Below, piece by piece: positions 24,240 to 32,791 of a stretch of DNA of 64,000 nt. Position 1 is the first letter of the stretch; each line of letters starts with the position of its first letter. Position numbers and translations under genes: made by a program. The notes under the pieces were generated by a model. That model was not told the DNA's origin, did not search any database, and saw only the letters and a program-made list of their open reading frames with translations. The DNA comes from Chloroflexota bacterium (lineage in GTDB: Bacteria; Chloroflexota; Anaerolineae; Anaerolineales; Villigracilaceae): positions 1-64,000 of the forward strand of contig JACRMH010000056.1 of NCBI GenBank assembly GCA_016219545.1, written 5' to 3'.

Positions 24240-25421
24240 TTACCCCTTCACGCAAATCAAACCCTTCAAATAAGTCCCTTCTGGAAAATGTAAACTGACA
24301 GGGTGATCGCTGCCTTGTGACAAATGCTCGATGATCGTCGCATCCACGCCGGCATCCAATGCGGCGGAGGCGACGATCATTTGGAATAGGGCTGCGTCAA
24401 TCCCGCCGGAGCAGGAGAAGGTGACCAGCATCCCGCCGTGACGCAATAACTTGAATGCCAGTAGGTTGATGTCCTTGTAAGCGCGGGATGCTTTTTCGGC
24501 ATGTGCGGCCGTGGGAGCAAATTTTGGCGGGTCGAGGATGATCATATCGAAGGAGCGATTCTCGTCACGGAATTTTCGCAGGAGTTGAAAGACATCACCC
24601 TCAAGAGATGTGTGACGGTCAGCAAGAAGATGATTGAGCGCGATATTTTCCTGTAATAATGAAAGCGCGTCCGCAGAGGAGTCAACGGACAGGACTGACT
24701 TGGCTCCGTTCGCCAAGGAGTGGATGGAAAATCCACCGGTATAGCAAAAGCAATTTAACACATCCAGGTCTCTGGCAAATTCGCCCACGCGATGACGATT
24801 CGCGCGTTGATCGAGATAGAAGCCGGTCTTGTGACCCGTGGCAACGTTGACTAGAAAAAGTAAATCGTGTTCAGTAATTTGTAATTGGGGATTTGTAATT
24901 GTTCCGCGCAAAATTCCAGTTACAGGTTTCAAGCCTTCGAGTTCGCGCACGTCCACATCGGAGCGCTCGTAAATGTTTTGGATGCCCGTTTCTTCAACCA
25001 GAATGTCAGCGATGGTTTCCTTCCAAAATTCCGAGCCTGCGGTTGTGGATTGCAGAACGAGAATATCTTTGTATCGGTCAACAACAAAACCGGGCAGTCC
25101 ATCGGACTCACCGTGAATGAGACGATATGAGTTTGAAAAACGTTGAACGTTTAACGTTGAACGTTTTTGGATCGCTGCGCGAATCTTTTTTCGGAAGAAC
25201 TCTTTGTCAATCACTTCATCGGAAAACGTCCACACACGTGCGCGGATTTGCGAGGTGGGGGAGTAGGATGCCCGGGCGAGGAAATGCCCCTCGGACGAGA
25301 GCAGGTCAACGGTCGAGCCTGAGGCGAGGTTTTCATCTGCCGAACGAATCGCGCTGGCGAATACCCAGGGATGGCGTCGCAATAAACTTTTTTCGCGTCC
25401 TGCATTGAGAATTATTTTCAT
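24240..25421 (-). CDS. rlmI: 23S rRNA (cytosine-C5) methyltransferase, RlmI type
   Basis: This is a 393-residue protein. The first ~80 residues are a PUA domain (ILNAGREKSLLRRHPWVFASAI). A linker and a Rossmann methyltransferase follow, with LNCFCYTGGFSIHSLANGA as motif I, VDSSADAL, and the catalytic IILDPPKFAPTA; the second Cys is in TFSCSGGI. The family methylates C1962 of 23S rRNA. Two short self-similar words are inserted in frame (24873-24903 and 25135-25168), adding residues around TITNPQLQITE and RSTLNVQRFSN that are not typical of the family. Confidence 0.88.
   Translation of the reverse strand: MKIILNAGREKSLLRRHPWVFASAIRSADENLASGSTVDLLSSEGHFLARASYSPTSQIRARVWTFSDEVIDKEFFRKKIRAAIQKRSTLNVQRFSNSYRLIHGESDGLPGFVVDRYKDILVLQSTTAGSEFWKETIADILVEETGIQNIYERSDVDVRELEGLKPVTGILRGTITNPQLQITEHDLLFLVNVATGHKTGFYLDQRANRHRVGEFARDLDVLNCFCYTGGFSIHSLANGAKSVLSVDSSADALSLLQENIALNHLLADRHTSLEGDVFQLLRKFRDENRSFDMIILDPPKFAPTAAHAEKASRAYKDINLLAFKLLRHGGMLVTFSCSGGIDAALFQMIVASAALDAGVDATIIEHLSQGSDHPVSLHFPEGTYLKGLICVKG
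24873..24903. repeat. In-frame word repeat in rlmI (TTTGTAATT)
   Basis: The unit TTTGTAATT occurs twice (at about 24878 and 24892), separated by GGGGA. It encodes NPQLQITE on the minus strand and sits at a loop between domains, leaving the frame intact. Confidence 0.5.
25135..25168. repeat. In-frame word repeat in rlmI (AACGTTGAACGTTT)
   Basis: ACGTTGAACGTTTAACGTTG, extended by AACGTTTTT, is a tight array of the word ACGTT(GA/TA). A very similar array lies at 44003-44033 inside the LOG gene. It encodes a few residues around STLNVQRF and leaves the frame open. Confidence 0.6.
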
Positions 25422-25865
25422 TTATTCACCGGGGAAGGGACGCAATCTCTGCATCCATTTTTCAGGTTCGGTCATTGGCGTGAACCCGAATTGTTGATAT
25501 AAGCCGTGTGCGTCGTTGGTGGCCAACAGCCAGCGGCGTACATTGATAAGATCGGGATGTTCGAGGACGCTTTGAATGAGCCACTTGCCAAGCCCGTGTG
25601 CGCGATAATCTTCGTGGATGAAGACATCGCAAAGATAGGCAAAGATTGCAAAGTCGGAGACGACACGCGCTATTCCAATTTGACGACTGCCTTCGTATAA
25701 GCCGAAAACCAGCGAGTTGTCAAAGGCTGTTTGTGTACGTTCAATCGGGCGTCCCTTTGCCCAATAAGCCTGCGAAAGAAAATCTTTGACGGCATTCATG
25801 TCCAGCCGTGCGGGGTCGGTACTGATCGTGAATGCGTCCCGGTGGATCACTAATATCTGGGTCAT
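25422..25865 (-). CDS. GNAT N-acetyltransferase
   Basis: The 147-residue protein has the GNAT fold with IGIARVVSDFAIFAYLCDVFIHEDYRAHGLGKWLIQSVLEH (split here as strand 4, strand 5 and the acetyl-CoA loop RAHGLGKWL). The later MNVRRWLLATNDAHGLYQQFGF type segment is standard. It is next to rlmI, whose ATG is one base after this stop, so they are one unit. Substrate unknown. Confidence 0.87.
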   Translation of the reverse strand: MTQILVIHRDAFTISTDPARLDMNAVKDFLSQAYWAKGRPIERTQTAFDNSLVFGLYEGSRQIGIARVVSDFAIFAYLCDVFIHEDYRAHGLGKWLIQSVLEHPDLINVRRWLLATNDAHGLYQQFGFTPMTEPEKWMQRLRPFPGE

Positions 25866-25904
25866 GCGGCGAGTCTATCACATCATGGTATCATCGCACC
25901 GCTC

Positions 25905-25989
25905 ATGTCGTTGCGAGCCGTGCTTTTCGGCGAAGCAACCTCATGTTAATAGGGAGATTGCTTCGGGCTATTGCCCTCGCAATGACATA
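25905..25989. repeat. Dispersed palindromic repeat, copy 1
   Basis: Begins ATGTCGTTGCGAG and ends CTCGCAATGACATA, so the outer ends pair. The inside has GAAGCAACCTCATG and GATTGCTTCGGGC, which also pair (GAAGCAAxC with GATTGCTTC). Length 85 bases. It lies between the GNAT and the YczE-like gene. Confidence 0.8.
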
Positions 25990-26035
25990 ATAAACTTATG
26001 GAGAAACATGCTTCTTAAAACAAGCCGGCTTTTTT

Positions 26036-26614
26036 TTGTTTGGACTGGCCATTGCCTTGATGATCCGCGGCAATATCGGTACAAGTGCATGGGCTGTGCT
26101 TGAAGTTGCACTCTCGAAAATTTTGCATATCACGCCCGGCACAATGACTGTCATCATGGGCTTTATCGTTTTATCCGGCGCGCTCATCATGCGTGAACGC
26201 ATTGGCTGGGGGACACTGGCAAATATCCTATCCATTGGCCCTTGGGAAGATTTTATGCTCGCACGCGTCCCATCTGTGACGAATAATTGGCCGGTGCAAT
26301 ATGGAATGTTGTTACTGGCGATTCTCCTGATGGGCCTTGCCAGCGCAATCTACATCGGCGTTGACGCAGGAGCAGGTCCGCGTGACAGTATGATGCTGGC
26401 CATTAAGCGCACGACGGGTATGAGTCTGCGTTTGGCACGCGGCATTATCGAAGTGACTGTAGTGACTATCGGTTTTCTGCTTGGCGGGCCGGCAGGCATT
26501 GGCACATTGATCTATGCCTTGCTGGTGGGACCTTCCGTGCAATGGGGTTTCAAGTTATTTCACGTCCAGCCGCATGGGCCGGAGGCGGAGATTCCGCAGG
26601 CGCCGGAAGATTAA
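26036..26614 (+). CDS. YczE/YitT-type membrane protein with a probable N-terminal frameshift
   Basis: This is about 192 residues with five hydrophobic segments and the family pattern (GLAIALMIRGNIGTSAWAV, GAGPRDSMMLAI). The open frame begins at a poor TTG at 26036. A good ATG with GGAG upstream is at 26008 in another frame and reads MLLKTSRLF before an eight-T run (26030-26037). Removing one T joins the frames to give MLLKTSRLFLFGLAIALMI, a natural start. Thus a sequencing error, a recent mutation or slippage in the T run is likely. The function is a predicted membrane transporter or permease of unknown substrate. Confidence 0.75.
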   Translation: MFGLAIALMIRGNIGTSAWAVLEVALSKILHITPGTMTVIMGFIVLSGALIMRERIGWGTLANILSIGPWEDFMLARVPSVTNNWPVQYGMLLLAILLMGLASAIYIGVDAGAGPRDSMMLAIKRTTGMSLRLARGIIEVTVVTIGFLLGGPAGIGTLIYALLVGPSVQWGFKLFHVQPHGPEAEIPQAPED

Positions 26615-26623
26615 TTTTTCGTT

Positions 26624-26654
26624 CGTAGGGGCGTAGCATTGCTACGCCCCTACG
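26624..26654. repeat. REP-like palindrome (CGTAGGGGCG type)
   Basis: CGTAGGGGCGTAGCA and its complement TGCTACGCCCCTACG, 15-base arms with a one-base centre. The outer GTAGGGGCG/CGCCCCTAC is shared with the palindrome at 42509-42535. It may end the YczE-like transcript. Confidence 0.7.
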
Positions 26655-26675
26655 AGAACGTGCTACAATCTTTTT

Positions 26676-27497
26676 ATGGCAGACGTTCGTCCCTCACCGA
26701 TTGCTGGCACATGGTACGAGTCCAACCCCAAAAAACTCGCGGAGCAGATCGACTCTTATCTTGTTGACGCTCAAATTCCTGAACTGAATGGGAAAGTGAT
26801 CGCTGTTATCGCGCCGCACGCTGGGCATATTTATTCAGGTCATGTGGCGGGATATGCAATCAAAGCGCTCCAGGGACTGACCCCCGAACTCGTCGTCATT
26901 CTTTCCCCATATCATAATTACACGGATCAAACATTTCTTACCACCGCGCACAAATTCTATTCCACGCCATTGGGGAACATTGAAGTTGACTTGTCTGCGC
27001 TCGCAGAATTACAACACAACCTTGGCTTTCCCATTACCCCCATTGCGAATGATAAAGAACATTCGCTTGAGATCGAACTCCCATTCTTACAGCGCGTTTT
27101 GAAAAGTGAATTCAAACTCCTGCCAATCATGGTCCGCGCGCAGGATGCAGAAACGGCGAAGAATCTTGGCGATGTATTGGCACAAACCATAAAAAATAAA
27201 AATGCCATCATCGTTGCCTCCACCGACCTTTCCCATTTCTATGATTCGAAGGTCGCAAATATTCTCGACCACGAAATGCTAAAACGATTTGAATCCTTCA
27301 ACCCTGAATCGATCTTCGAGGCTGAACAAACTGGAAAAGGATTTGCCTGTGGTCATGCCGCTGTCGCGTCCATGTTGTGGGCGGCAAAATTGCTCGGGGC
27401 AAATAAAGTGCAAACGCTGAAATATGCCACCTCCGGCGACATCACCGGCGATCAATCTTCTGTTGTTGGGTATGGCGCGGCAGTAGTGACGATATAA
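26676..27497 (+). CDS. MEMO1-family protein (AmmeMemoRadiSam system protein B)
   Basis: The 273-residue protein has the MEMO pattern: VRPSPIAGTWYES at the start, VIAPHAGHIYSGHVAGYA, LSPYHN, EHSLEIELPFLQ, STDLSHFYD and CGHAAVA. The conserved His residues resemble non-haem Fe dioxygenases. Usually it occurs with AMMECR1 and a radical SAM gene, neither of which is next to it here. It lies eight bases before priA and is probably in the same transcript. Biochemical role unresolved. Confidence 0.9.
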   Translation: MADVRPSPIAGTWYESNPKKLAEQIDSYLVDAQIPELNGKVIAVIAPHAGHIYSGHVAGYAIKALQGLTPELVVILSPYHNYTDQTFLTTAHKFYSTPLGNIEVDLSALAELQHNLGFPITPIANDKEHSLEIELPFLQRVLKSEFKLLPIMVRAQDAETAKNLGDVLAQTIKNKNAIIVASTDLSHFYDSKVANILDHEMLKRFESFNPESIFEAEQTGKGFACGHAAVASMLWAAKLLGANKVQTLKYATSGDITGDQSSVVGYGAAVVTI

Positions 27498-27504
27498 TCA
27501 TCTC

Positions 27505-29964
27505 ATGTTTGCCCGCCTCGCCGTCAACGTCCCCACCATCACCAATCTATTCGATTACTCAATTCCGCCAGAACTCGCTTCTATCAAGCCAGGCTGTTTG
27601 GTCATTGTGCCTTTTGGAAACCAGATCGTGCAGGGCGTGGTCGTGGAATTGTTGGATTCTCCCTCAGTAGAGAATCCTAAACCGATCATTGACCTGCTCG
27701 ACCCTGCACCGGTTCTGACTCAGCCCCAGCTTGCCCTTGCGATTCTATTGGCAGAGTCCACGCTGAATCCGCTGGCATCCATTGTGAGTCTCATGCTGCC
27801 GACGGGGTTGAGTCAACAGGCAGATATTCAGTACTCAGTGATCAGAGATCAGTCATCAGTAAGTGATTCTTCAGTCACCAAACGCTTGCTAAATTTACTA
27901 AAAGAACGCGGCGTATTGCGCGGACGTCAAATTGATTCACACTTTGCAAAAGTGGATTGGCGCAAGACCGCACAAGTACTAGTCAAAAAAGGAATTCTCT
28001 CAACCAAACATGTTCTTCCTCCGCCGAGAGTGCGACCAAAATATATTCGCGTCGCGCAACTCGCAGTCCCGCCCGCAGAAGCGCGTGAACAAATGTCCAC
28101 GCTTGGCACAAAGCAGACTCTGGCGCGCCGTCAGTCTGCGTTGACATTTCTCATCAATCAGCCGGATGCCATTAACCTTTCGTGGGTTTATGCTGAAACA
28201 GGTTGTAACCTTGCGGACTTGCAGGAACTCGAAGAGCGCGGGTTGATCCGCTTATTCGAGAGTGAAATTTTCAGAGACTCGTTGGAAAGAATAGGTAATC
28301 AGGTAAATCGGGAATTAGCTACACAGATTCTTGAACTCACGCCCGAACAAACTTCTGCACTCGATCAAATCAATTCATCCCTCATCCTTCCCGCGAAGCC
28401 TTCATCCTTTCTTTTAAACGGCATCACCGGCTCCGGTAAAACGGAGATTTATTTACGGGTCGCAGAAGAAACCATCAAACGCGGCAAACAAGTTATTGTG
28501 TTAATTCCTGAAATTGCGCTCACGCCGCAAACCGTGCGTAGATTCTTGGCGCGTTTTCCCGGTCAGGTGGGACTTGTCCATTCGAAATTATCCGAAGGTG
28601 AAAGGTATGACACATGGCGACGGGCAAGATCAGGTAAGTTAAAAGTTGTTATTGGGCCGCGCTCTGCGTTGTTTGCCCCGCTTGAAAATATCGGCTTGAT
28701 TGTTGTGGATGAATGCCATGATGGCTCCTACTATCAATCCGAACCGCCCTTTTATCACGCCGTCACTGCCGCGCAGGAATATGCGCGTTTGTGCGGCGCG
28801 GTCTGTGTAATGGGGTCTGCTACGCCAACCATCGAACAAAGATTTAGCACTGAAAATAACAAGGTAACAAAACTGGATCTGCCGCGCCGTGTGGTGGATA
28901 GGACTCTTCCACCCGTGCAAGTGGTGGACATGCGCGAAGAACTCAAGACCGGCAGCCGCGGAATTTTCTCGCGCGCGCTTTCAGAATCACTTGCTGAAAC
29001 GATCTCGCGCGGTGAGCAAGCCATTCTCTTTTTGAATCGGCGCGGCACGGCCACTTATGTCTTTTGCCGTGATTGCGGGCACGTGATGAAATGTCCCAAT
29101 TGCGAAACGCCGCTAACATATCATGTCGAAGGTCAAAAGTCCCAGGTCACTGACCTTCGACCTTCGACTTTTGACTTGCGTTGTCATCACTGCAATTACA
29201 CCCGCCATATGCCGAAAGTCTGCCCCAACTGCGACAGTAAGCAGATCCGCGCTTATGGATTGGGCAGTGAAAAAGTGGAGACAGAAGTCCAGTCCATGTT
29301 TCCGCAGGCGCGCACTTTGCGCTGGGACTGGGACACCACACGCAAAAAAGATTCACATGAGATGATCCTGACACATTTCTCGAATCATCAGGCGGATGTG
29401 CTGGTTGGGACTCAAATGCTCGCAAAAGGACTCGACCTGCCGCTGGTTACGCTGGTCGGTATTGTCCTCGCGGATGTGGGCTTGGCTTTGCCTGATCCAT
29501 TCGCGAATGAAAGAGTCTTTCAAACACTGACACAGGTGGCGGGGCGCGCGGGACGGTCCGCTTTGGGTGGGAAGGTGATCTTGCAAACTTTCATGCCGGA
29601 GCATTATGCAATTCAATTCGCATCACAGCATGATGTGAATGGATTTTATCTGCGCGAGTTGGAGTATCGCAGGCAGTTGGGCTATCCGCCGTATGCGAGA
29701 TTAGCTCGGCTGGAATATCGCCATGCAGACCCCGTCAAGGCGGAGGAAGAGTCACAGAAAACCGCGAACAGGCTCAAGGTCAAGATGGAAGCGGAGAAGC
29801 GTCATCAAACCGAATTGATCGGCCCCGTCCCATCCTTCTTTTCAAAAGCAGATGATGTCTATCGCTGGCAAATCGTTATCCGGAGTCCCGACCCCATTTC
29901 GTTTTTGCGAGATGTAAAACTAAATGATTGGCGAATTGAAATTGACCCGATAAGTTTGCTATAA
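27505..29964 (+). CDS. priA: Primosomal protein N' (replication restart helicase PriA)
   Basis: This is 819 residues with the N-terminal 3'-DNA-binding domain (FARLAVNVPTITNLFDY), the helicase core (Walker A ITGSGKTEIY, DEAH variant DECHD, motif VI QVAGRAGRS) and a zinc region of paired CxxC (CRDCGHVMKCPNCETPL and RCHHC..CPNCDS). It unwinds forked DNA to load the replisome at stalled forks. Three short repeated words are inserted in frame (27828-27865, 28374-28410, 29125-29178). The last lengthens the loop between zinc ligands (VEGQKSQVTDLRPSTFDLR), unlike most PriA. Confidence 0.93.
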   Translation: MFARLAVNVPTITNLFDYSIPPELASIKPGCLVIVPFGNQIVQGVVVELLDSPSVENPKPIIDLLDPAPVLTQPQLALAILLAESTLNPLASIVSLMLPTGLSQQADIQYSVIRDQSSVSDSSVTKRLLNLLKERGVLRGRQIDSHFAKVDWRKTAQVLVKKGILSTKHVLPPPRVRPKYIRVAQLAVPPAEAREQMSTLGTKQTLARRQSALTFLINQPDAINLSWVYAETGCNLADLQELEERGLIRLFESEIFRDSLERIGNQVNRELATQILELTPEQTSALDQINSSLILPAKPSSFLLNGITGSGKTEIYLRVAEETIKRGKQVIVLIPEIALTPQTVRRFLARFPGQVGLVHSKLSEGERYDTWRRARSGKLKVVIGPRSALFAPLENIGLIVVDECHDGSYYQSEPPFYHAVTAAQEYARLCGAVCVMGSATPTIEQRFSTENNKVTKLDLPRRVVDRTLPPVQVVDMREELKTGSRGIFSRALSESLAETISRGEQAILFLNRRGTATYVFCRDCGHVMKCPNCETPLTYHVEGQKSQVTDLRPSTFDLRCHHCNYTRHMPKVCPNCDSKQIRAYGLGSEKVETEVQSMFPQARTLRWDWDTTRKKDSHEMILTHFSNHQADVLVGTQMLAKGLDLPLVTLVGIVLADVGLALPDPFANERVFQTLTQVAGRAGRSALGGKVILQTFMPEHYAIQFASQHDVNGFYLRELEYRRQLGYPPYARLARLEYRHADPVKAEEESQKTANRLKVKMEAEKRHQTELIGPVPSFFSKADDVYRWQIVIRSPDPISFLRDVKLNDWRIEIDPISLL
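27828..27865. repeat. In-frame word repeat in priA (TCAGTGATCAG)
   Basis: The words CAGTACTCAGTGATCAG and AGATCAGTCATCAGTAAGTG repeat the CAGT/ATCAG unit five or so times. They encode YSVIRDQSSVSDSSV. The frame is kept. Confidence 0.5.
28374..28410. repeat. In-frame TTCATCC word repeat in priA
   Basis: TTCATCCCTCATCCTTCC, then GCCTTCATCC, encodes SSLILPAKPSSFLLNG just before Walker A. The same TTCATCC unit forms the heptad array at 46256-46289. Confidence 0.45.
29125..29178. repeat. In-frame palindromic insert in the priA zinc region
   Basis: GTCGAAGGTCAAAAGTC (29125-29141) and the near complement GACCTTCGACTTTTGAC in the right arm (29152-29175) form an imperfect hairpin inside the coding sequence, between two CxxC pairs. 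The frame is not broken. Confidence 0.6.
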
Positions 29965-29995
29965 TCAATTTATCTTTCACAAAGGAGTGTGCATT

Positions 29996-30892
29996 ATGCA
30001 AAGTTTTTCACGTGGTTGGTCTTTCTTGAAGCAGGCATGGGGAATGGCCTTTAAGGATAAGGATCTGCTTAAGCCATCCGTGTATGCGCTGGTGGTGGGG
30101 ATGATCGTATCCATTATCGGGATCGTTCCGATGGCGATCAGTTATTTTATTTTTAGCGGAAGCGATATTGGCAATTTTATTTTGTTCATTTTGGGCGGGA
30201 TTATGGTCTTTGCCCAGTTTGTTGTGACTTATGTTTTTTCAGGCATGACAGTGTATTTGATCTACGGTTACCTGACCGAAGGCGACGGGCGCATGGACAA
30301 GGCCTGGGAAATCGTCAAGCGCGACTTCTTTGACATCCTCACGTTGGCTGCCGCTTCGACGGTGGTCAATATGCTAAAGAGCGCAGCACAACGCAATCGA
30401 AAGAATAGCATTGTTTCCAACCTTGCACGCTCTGCAACGAGCTTGCTCGAAACCTTATGGACAGAAGCCGCCTATCTTATTTTGCCTGCAATGGTGATCG
30501 ATGATTTGAATCTCAAAGCAAGTATGGCACGTGTTTGGACGATCACGAAGGAAAATCTCTTGCTGATTGGTATCAGCACAGTGGGCGTGCGCTTTGTCAC
30601 CGGGTTGATCAGCTTTGGGTTTGGATTGATCGGGTTTGTAATCGCTTTTGCAATCGGGGGCGGTTTGAGTTTTATTTCAGGCGGCAATACGGCCATTTCC
30701 ATTGTTGGCATTATTATCGGTGCGTTGATATTTTTTGCCTTTGCAATGGTGGCAAGCCTGTTCAGTTCCTATACCAACACTGCTTACCACACCTGCCTAT
30801 ATATCTGGGCGCGTGATGTCGAAACAGCCAAGGCTCAGGGCAGTTCGGTGCAGGTAACCGCTCCCGCTCCATTGGCGGCAGCGCTGGTGTAA
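29996..30892 (+). CDS. Integral membrane protein of the DUF6159 type
   Basis: This is 298 residues from the ATG at 29996, which has AAAGGAG eight bases before; a GTG at 29987 is less likely. It starts with a SFSRGWSFLKQAW helix, followed by about six hydrophobic segments (two pairs near 32-95, one near 155-180, and two glycine-rich ones at 205-265). The segment near 95-115 (YLTEGDGRMDKAWEIVKRDFFDIL) is characteristic of this family. Function unknown; possibly a transporter or membrane organiser. Confidence 0.75.
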   Translation: MQSFSRGWSFLKQAWGMAFKDKDLLKPSVYALVVGMIVSIIGIVPMAISYFIFSGSDIGNFILFILGGIMVFAQFVVTYVFSGMTVYLIYGYLTEGDGRMDKAWEIVKRDFFDILTLAAASTVVNMLKSAAQRNRKNSIVSNLARSATSLLETLWTEAAYLILPAMVIDDLNLKASMARVWTITKENLLLIGISTVGVRFVTGLISFGFGLIGFVIAFAIGGGLSFISGGNTAISIVGIIIGALIFFAFAMVASLFSSYTNTAYHTCLYIWARDVETAKAQGSSVQVTAPAPLAAALV

Positions 30893-30902
30893 TTTAGTAC
30901 TC

Positions 30903-30938
30903 AGACCTGACAGGTTTTTTGAAGCCTGTCAGGTCTTT
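30903..30938 (+). terminator. Terminator after the DUF6159-type gene
   Basis: GACCTGACAGG (30903-30913) and its complement (30924-30934) followed by TTTT. The loop is ten bases. Confidence 0.9.
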
Positions 30939-30958
30939 TGGTTTGAAAAAGGACTCTC

Positions 30959-31468
30959 ATGCAAAGAGAACCGCGCCGTGAAATGATCACCTGGGATGAG
31001 ATGGACCGTCTCATTGATTATTTGCTTCCCCAATTCAAACGCGAATTCACCGCGATGGTGATGATCACGCGCGGTGGTATTATCCCCGGCGGGATGCTGG
31101 CTGAAGCGATGAATATCACCCATATCCTGACCGCCGCAGTGGATTTCCCTGCACAGATGGCGAGTCAGCGCTCTTCATTGATGATGTGGCCGGAGTTCAT
31201 TCAATTTCCATCCGAAGATAAATTGCGCGGGCGACCGACTCTCATTGTGGATGATGTTTGGGGGTCAGGTCGCACCATCACGGCGGTCAAGAACCGTGTC
31301 TCTGCGGCGGGTGGATTTCCCGAGACATGCGTCTTGCATTTCAACCCATACCGTAATCTGTTTGGTAGTGTCCGCCCCGATTATTACGCGGCGGTGACTG
31401 ACGCCTTCATTATCTATCCCTGGGAAGTGGATCGCGGGACGGATCAGGTGATGTTGGGTGATATATAA
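30959..31468 (+). CDS. Phosphoribosyltransferase, type I fold
   Basis: The 169-residue protein has the PRPP-binding motif TLIVDDVWGSGRT (about 95-107) and an earlier GGIIPGGMLAEAM flexible-loop region. The family resembles xanthine/hypoxanthine-guanine enzymes (Gpt-like, with MVMITRGG). A base is ligated to ribose-5-phosphate using PRPP. The exact base is not certain. AAAGGA precedes the ATG. Confidence 0.85.
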   Translation: MQREPRREMITWDEMDRLIDYLLPQFKREFTAMVMITRGGIIPGGMLAEAMNITHILTAAVDFPAQMASQRSSLMMWPEFIQFPSEDKLRGRPTLIVDDVWGSGRTITAVKNRVSAAGGFPETCVLHFNPYRNLFGSVRPDYYAAVTDAFIIYPWEVDRGTDQVMLGDI

Positions 31469-31475
31469 TTAAGCG

Positions 31476-32162
31476 ATGAAGACAATAGAAGCAAGCCTTG
31501 AACAGAAATTAAATACATTGAAGGGGAATGAATATTTTGATGAACTTCCAGACGATATACTAGGAAATATTCCTGAACGCATGTGTTTGCGTGAATATCA
31601 GCGCGGGGATGTGCTTTTTTGGGAGGGCGACCCATGTGACGGGTTGTATATTGTTGAAACGGGCAGCGCAAAAATATTCCGCCTCTCGCCGCACGGACGG
31701 CAATATATTGTCCGTATCCTGCAGGAAGGCGATACTTTTGCCGAGGTTCCCGCTTTTGATGGCTCAACCAATCCTGTCAATGTGGAGGCGCTCGAAAATT
31801 GTTCCATGTGGGTGATAGACGACAAATTCCTGCGGGGGTTGATCGGTTCATATCCGCAGTTCGCGCAAAAAGTGTTGAGGAATTTTGGCAAAATGCTGCG
31901 TGGTATGGTGCATAAGGTTAGCGAGATGGCTTTCTATCAGGTGACGCATCGTCTGGCGCGGCTGATTGCGGAAATGTCAGAAGAGAAATCTGTGCCGCAT
32001 TGGACACAGGAACAACTTGCAGCGCGGCTTGGGACTGTCCGCGAAGTGGTGGCACGTTCATTGAAGGAATTGGAACGAAGCGGAGCTATCAAGATCGAAG
32101 ATCGGCGAATCCAAATTGTGGATAAGGAAATTTTCAGTCAGTGGTCACAGCCGAGTAATTAG
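31476..32162 (+). CDS. Crp/Fnr-family transcription regulator
   Basis: The 228-residue protein has an N-terminal cyclic-nucleotide-binding-like beta barrel (about 30-120) and a C-terminal winged helix. The recognition helix reads TVREVVARSLKELE (R189, E190, R194), giving the R-E-x-x-x-R pattern of CRP, which reads TGTGA half-sites. The four Cys of FNR are absent, and the CRP Arg-Ser that grips cAMP phosphate is not at its place, so the ligand is probably not cAMP. It starts seven bases after the phosphoribosyltransferase stop. A good candidate for the box before nrfH. Confidence 0.9.
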   Translation: MKTIEASLEQKLNTLKGNEYFDELPDDILGNIPERMCLREYQRGDVLFWEGDPCDGLYIVETGSAKIFRLSPHGRQYIVRILQEGDTFAEVPAFDGSTNPVNVEALENCSMWVIDDKFLRGLIGSYPQFAQKVLRNFGKMLRGMVHKVSEMAFYQVTHRLARLIAEMSEEKSVPHWTQEQLAARLGTVREVVARSLKELERSGAIKIEDRRIQIVDKEIFSQWSQPSN

Positions 32163-32170
32163 TGGAAAGT

Positions 32171-32204
32171 AAAAAGGAAGACCATAAAAGCGGTCTTCCT
32201 TTTT
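32171..32204. terminator. Terminator after the Crp/Fnr gene
   Basis: AAAAAGGAAGACC (32171-32183) with its exact complement at 32192-32204; the outer A/T runs make it usable on both strands, between convergent genes. Confidence 0.9.
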
Positions 32205-32229
32205 ATAGGCTTGTAAAACATTATTGAGT

Positions 32230-32679
32230 TTACTTTAATGCTTCGAAATTTGAAACTGAAAGCGAGAGTTCGTCGTCCATGGCGTCTTTGATGTAGTCAA
32301 AATAAATCTCGCTTGGAAAGCCGTGAGCAGAGTCATATGTCACGGTGACCTCATCTGCGTCGCCTTTTAGACCAGCTTCCAGTTCAGAGAAGATGCGGTC
32401 AATCGTCGCGTGTTGCGAGAAAGTCTCGTAGTTGGGGTCTGTTTTGTCGACCAGAGTCCCGTCGGCGTAGGTCATCGAAACGATTTCACCATTTTGCACT
32501 TCAACTGTCAACGGCATTTGATCGCGAAACGCGCAGAAACATCCGATATGAAGCGAAAACCGATAATGGGTGATGCCAGCATCCTGCCAGGTCTGACGGT
32601 TTTTATCCAACTCTGAAGGGGCGCCGAAAGAACATGCGGTGAGCATAAGGGCGAGTAGCAATAAGATTATTTTTTTCAT
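32230..32679 (-). CDS. Lipoprotein with DUF6174-like domain
   Basis: This is a 149-residue protein. The signal reads MKKIILLLLALMLTACS with lipobox LTAC. The mature part resembles DUF6174 (WQDAGITHYRFSLHIGCFC, PLTVEVQNGEIVSMTYADG, HGFPSEIYFDYIKDAMDDE). It probably sits at the outside of the membrane; no enzyme motif. Confidence 0.85.
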   Translation of the reverse strand: MKKIILLLLALMLTACSFGAPSELDKNRQTWQDAGITHYRFSLHIGCFCAFRDQMPLTVEVQNGEIVSMTYADGTLVDKTDPNYETFSQHATIDRIFSELEAGLKGDADEVTVTYDSAHGFPSEIYFDYIKDAMDDELSLSVSNFEALK

Positions 32680-32742
32680 GGTATCTCCTATTCATTATTG
32701 ACGGTGCATCATTGACGTTACATCGGCAAATAAGTTCCAACA

Positions 32743-32779
32743 AAAAAGTGCGTTATCCGCAAGGGATGACGCACTTTTT
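32743..32779. terminator. Terminator of nrfHA
   Basis: AAAAAGTGCGT (32743-32753) and its complement (32769-32779) with inner TATCC/GGATG pairing. It lies 13 bases after the nrfA stop, on the minus strand. Confidence 0.85.
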
Positions 32780-32791
32780 ACTTCTCATTCA

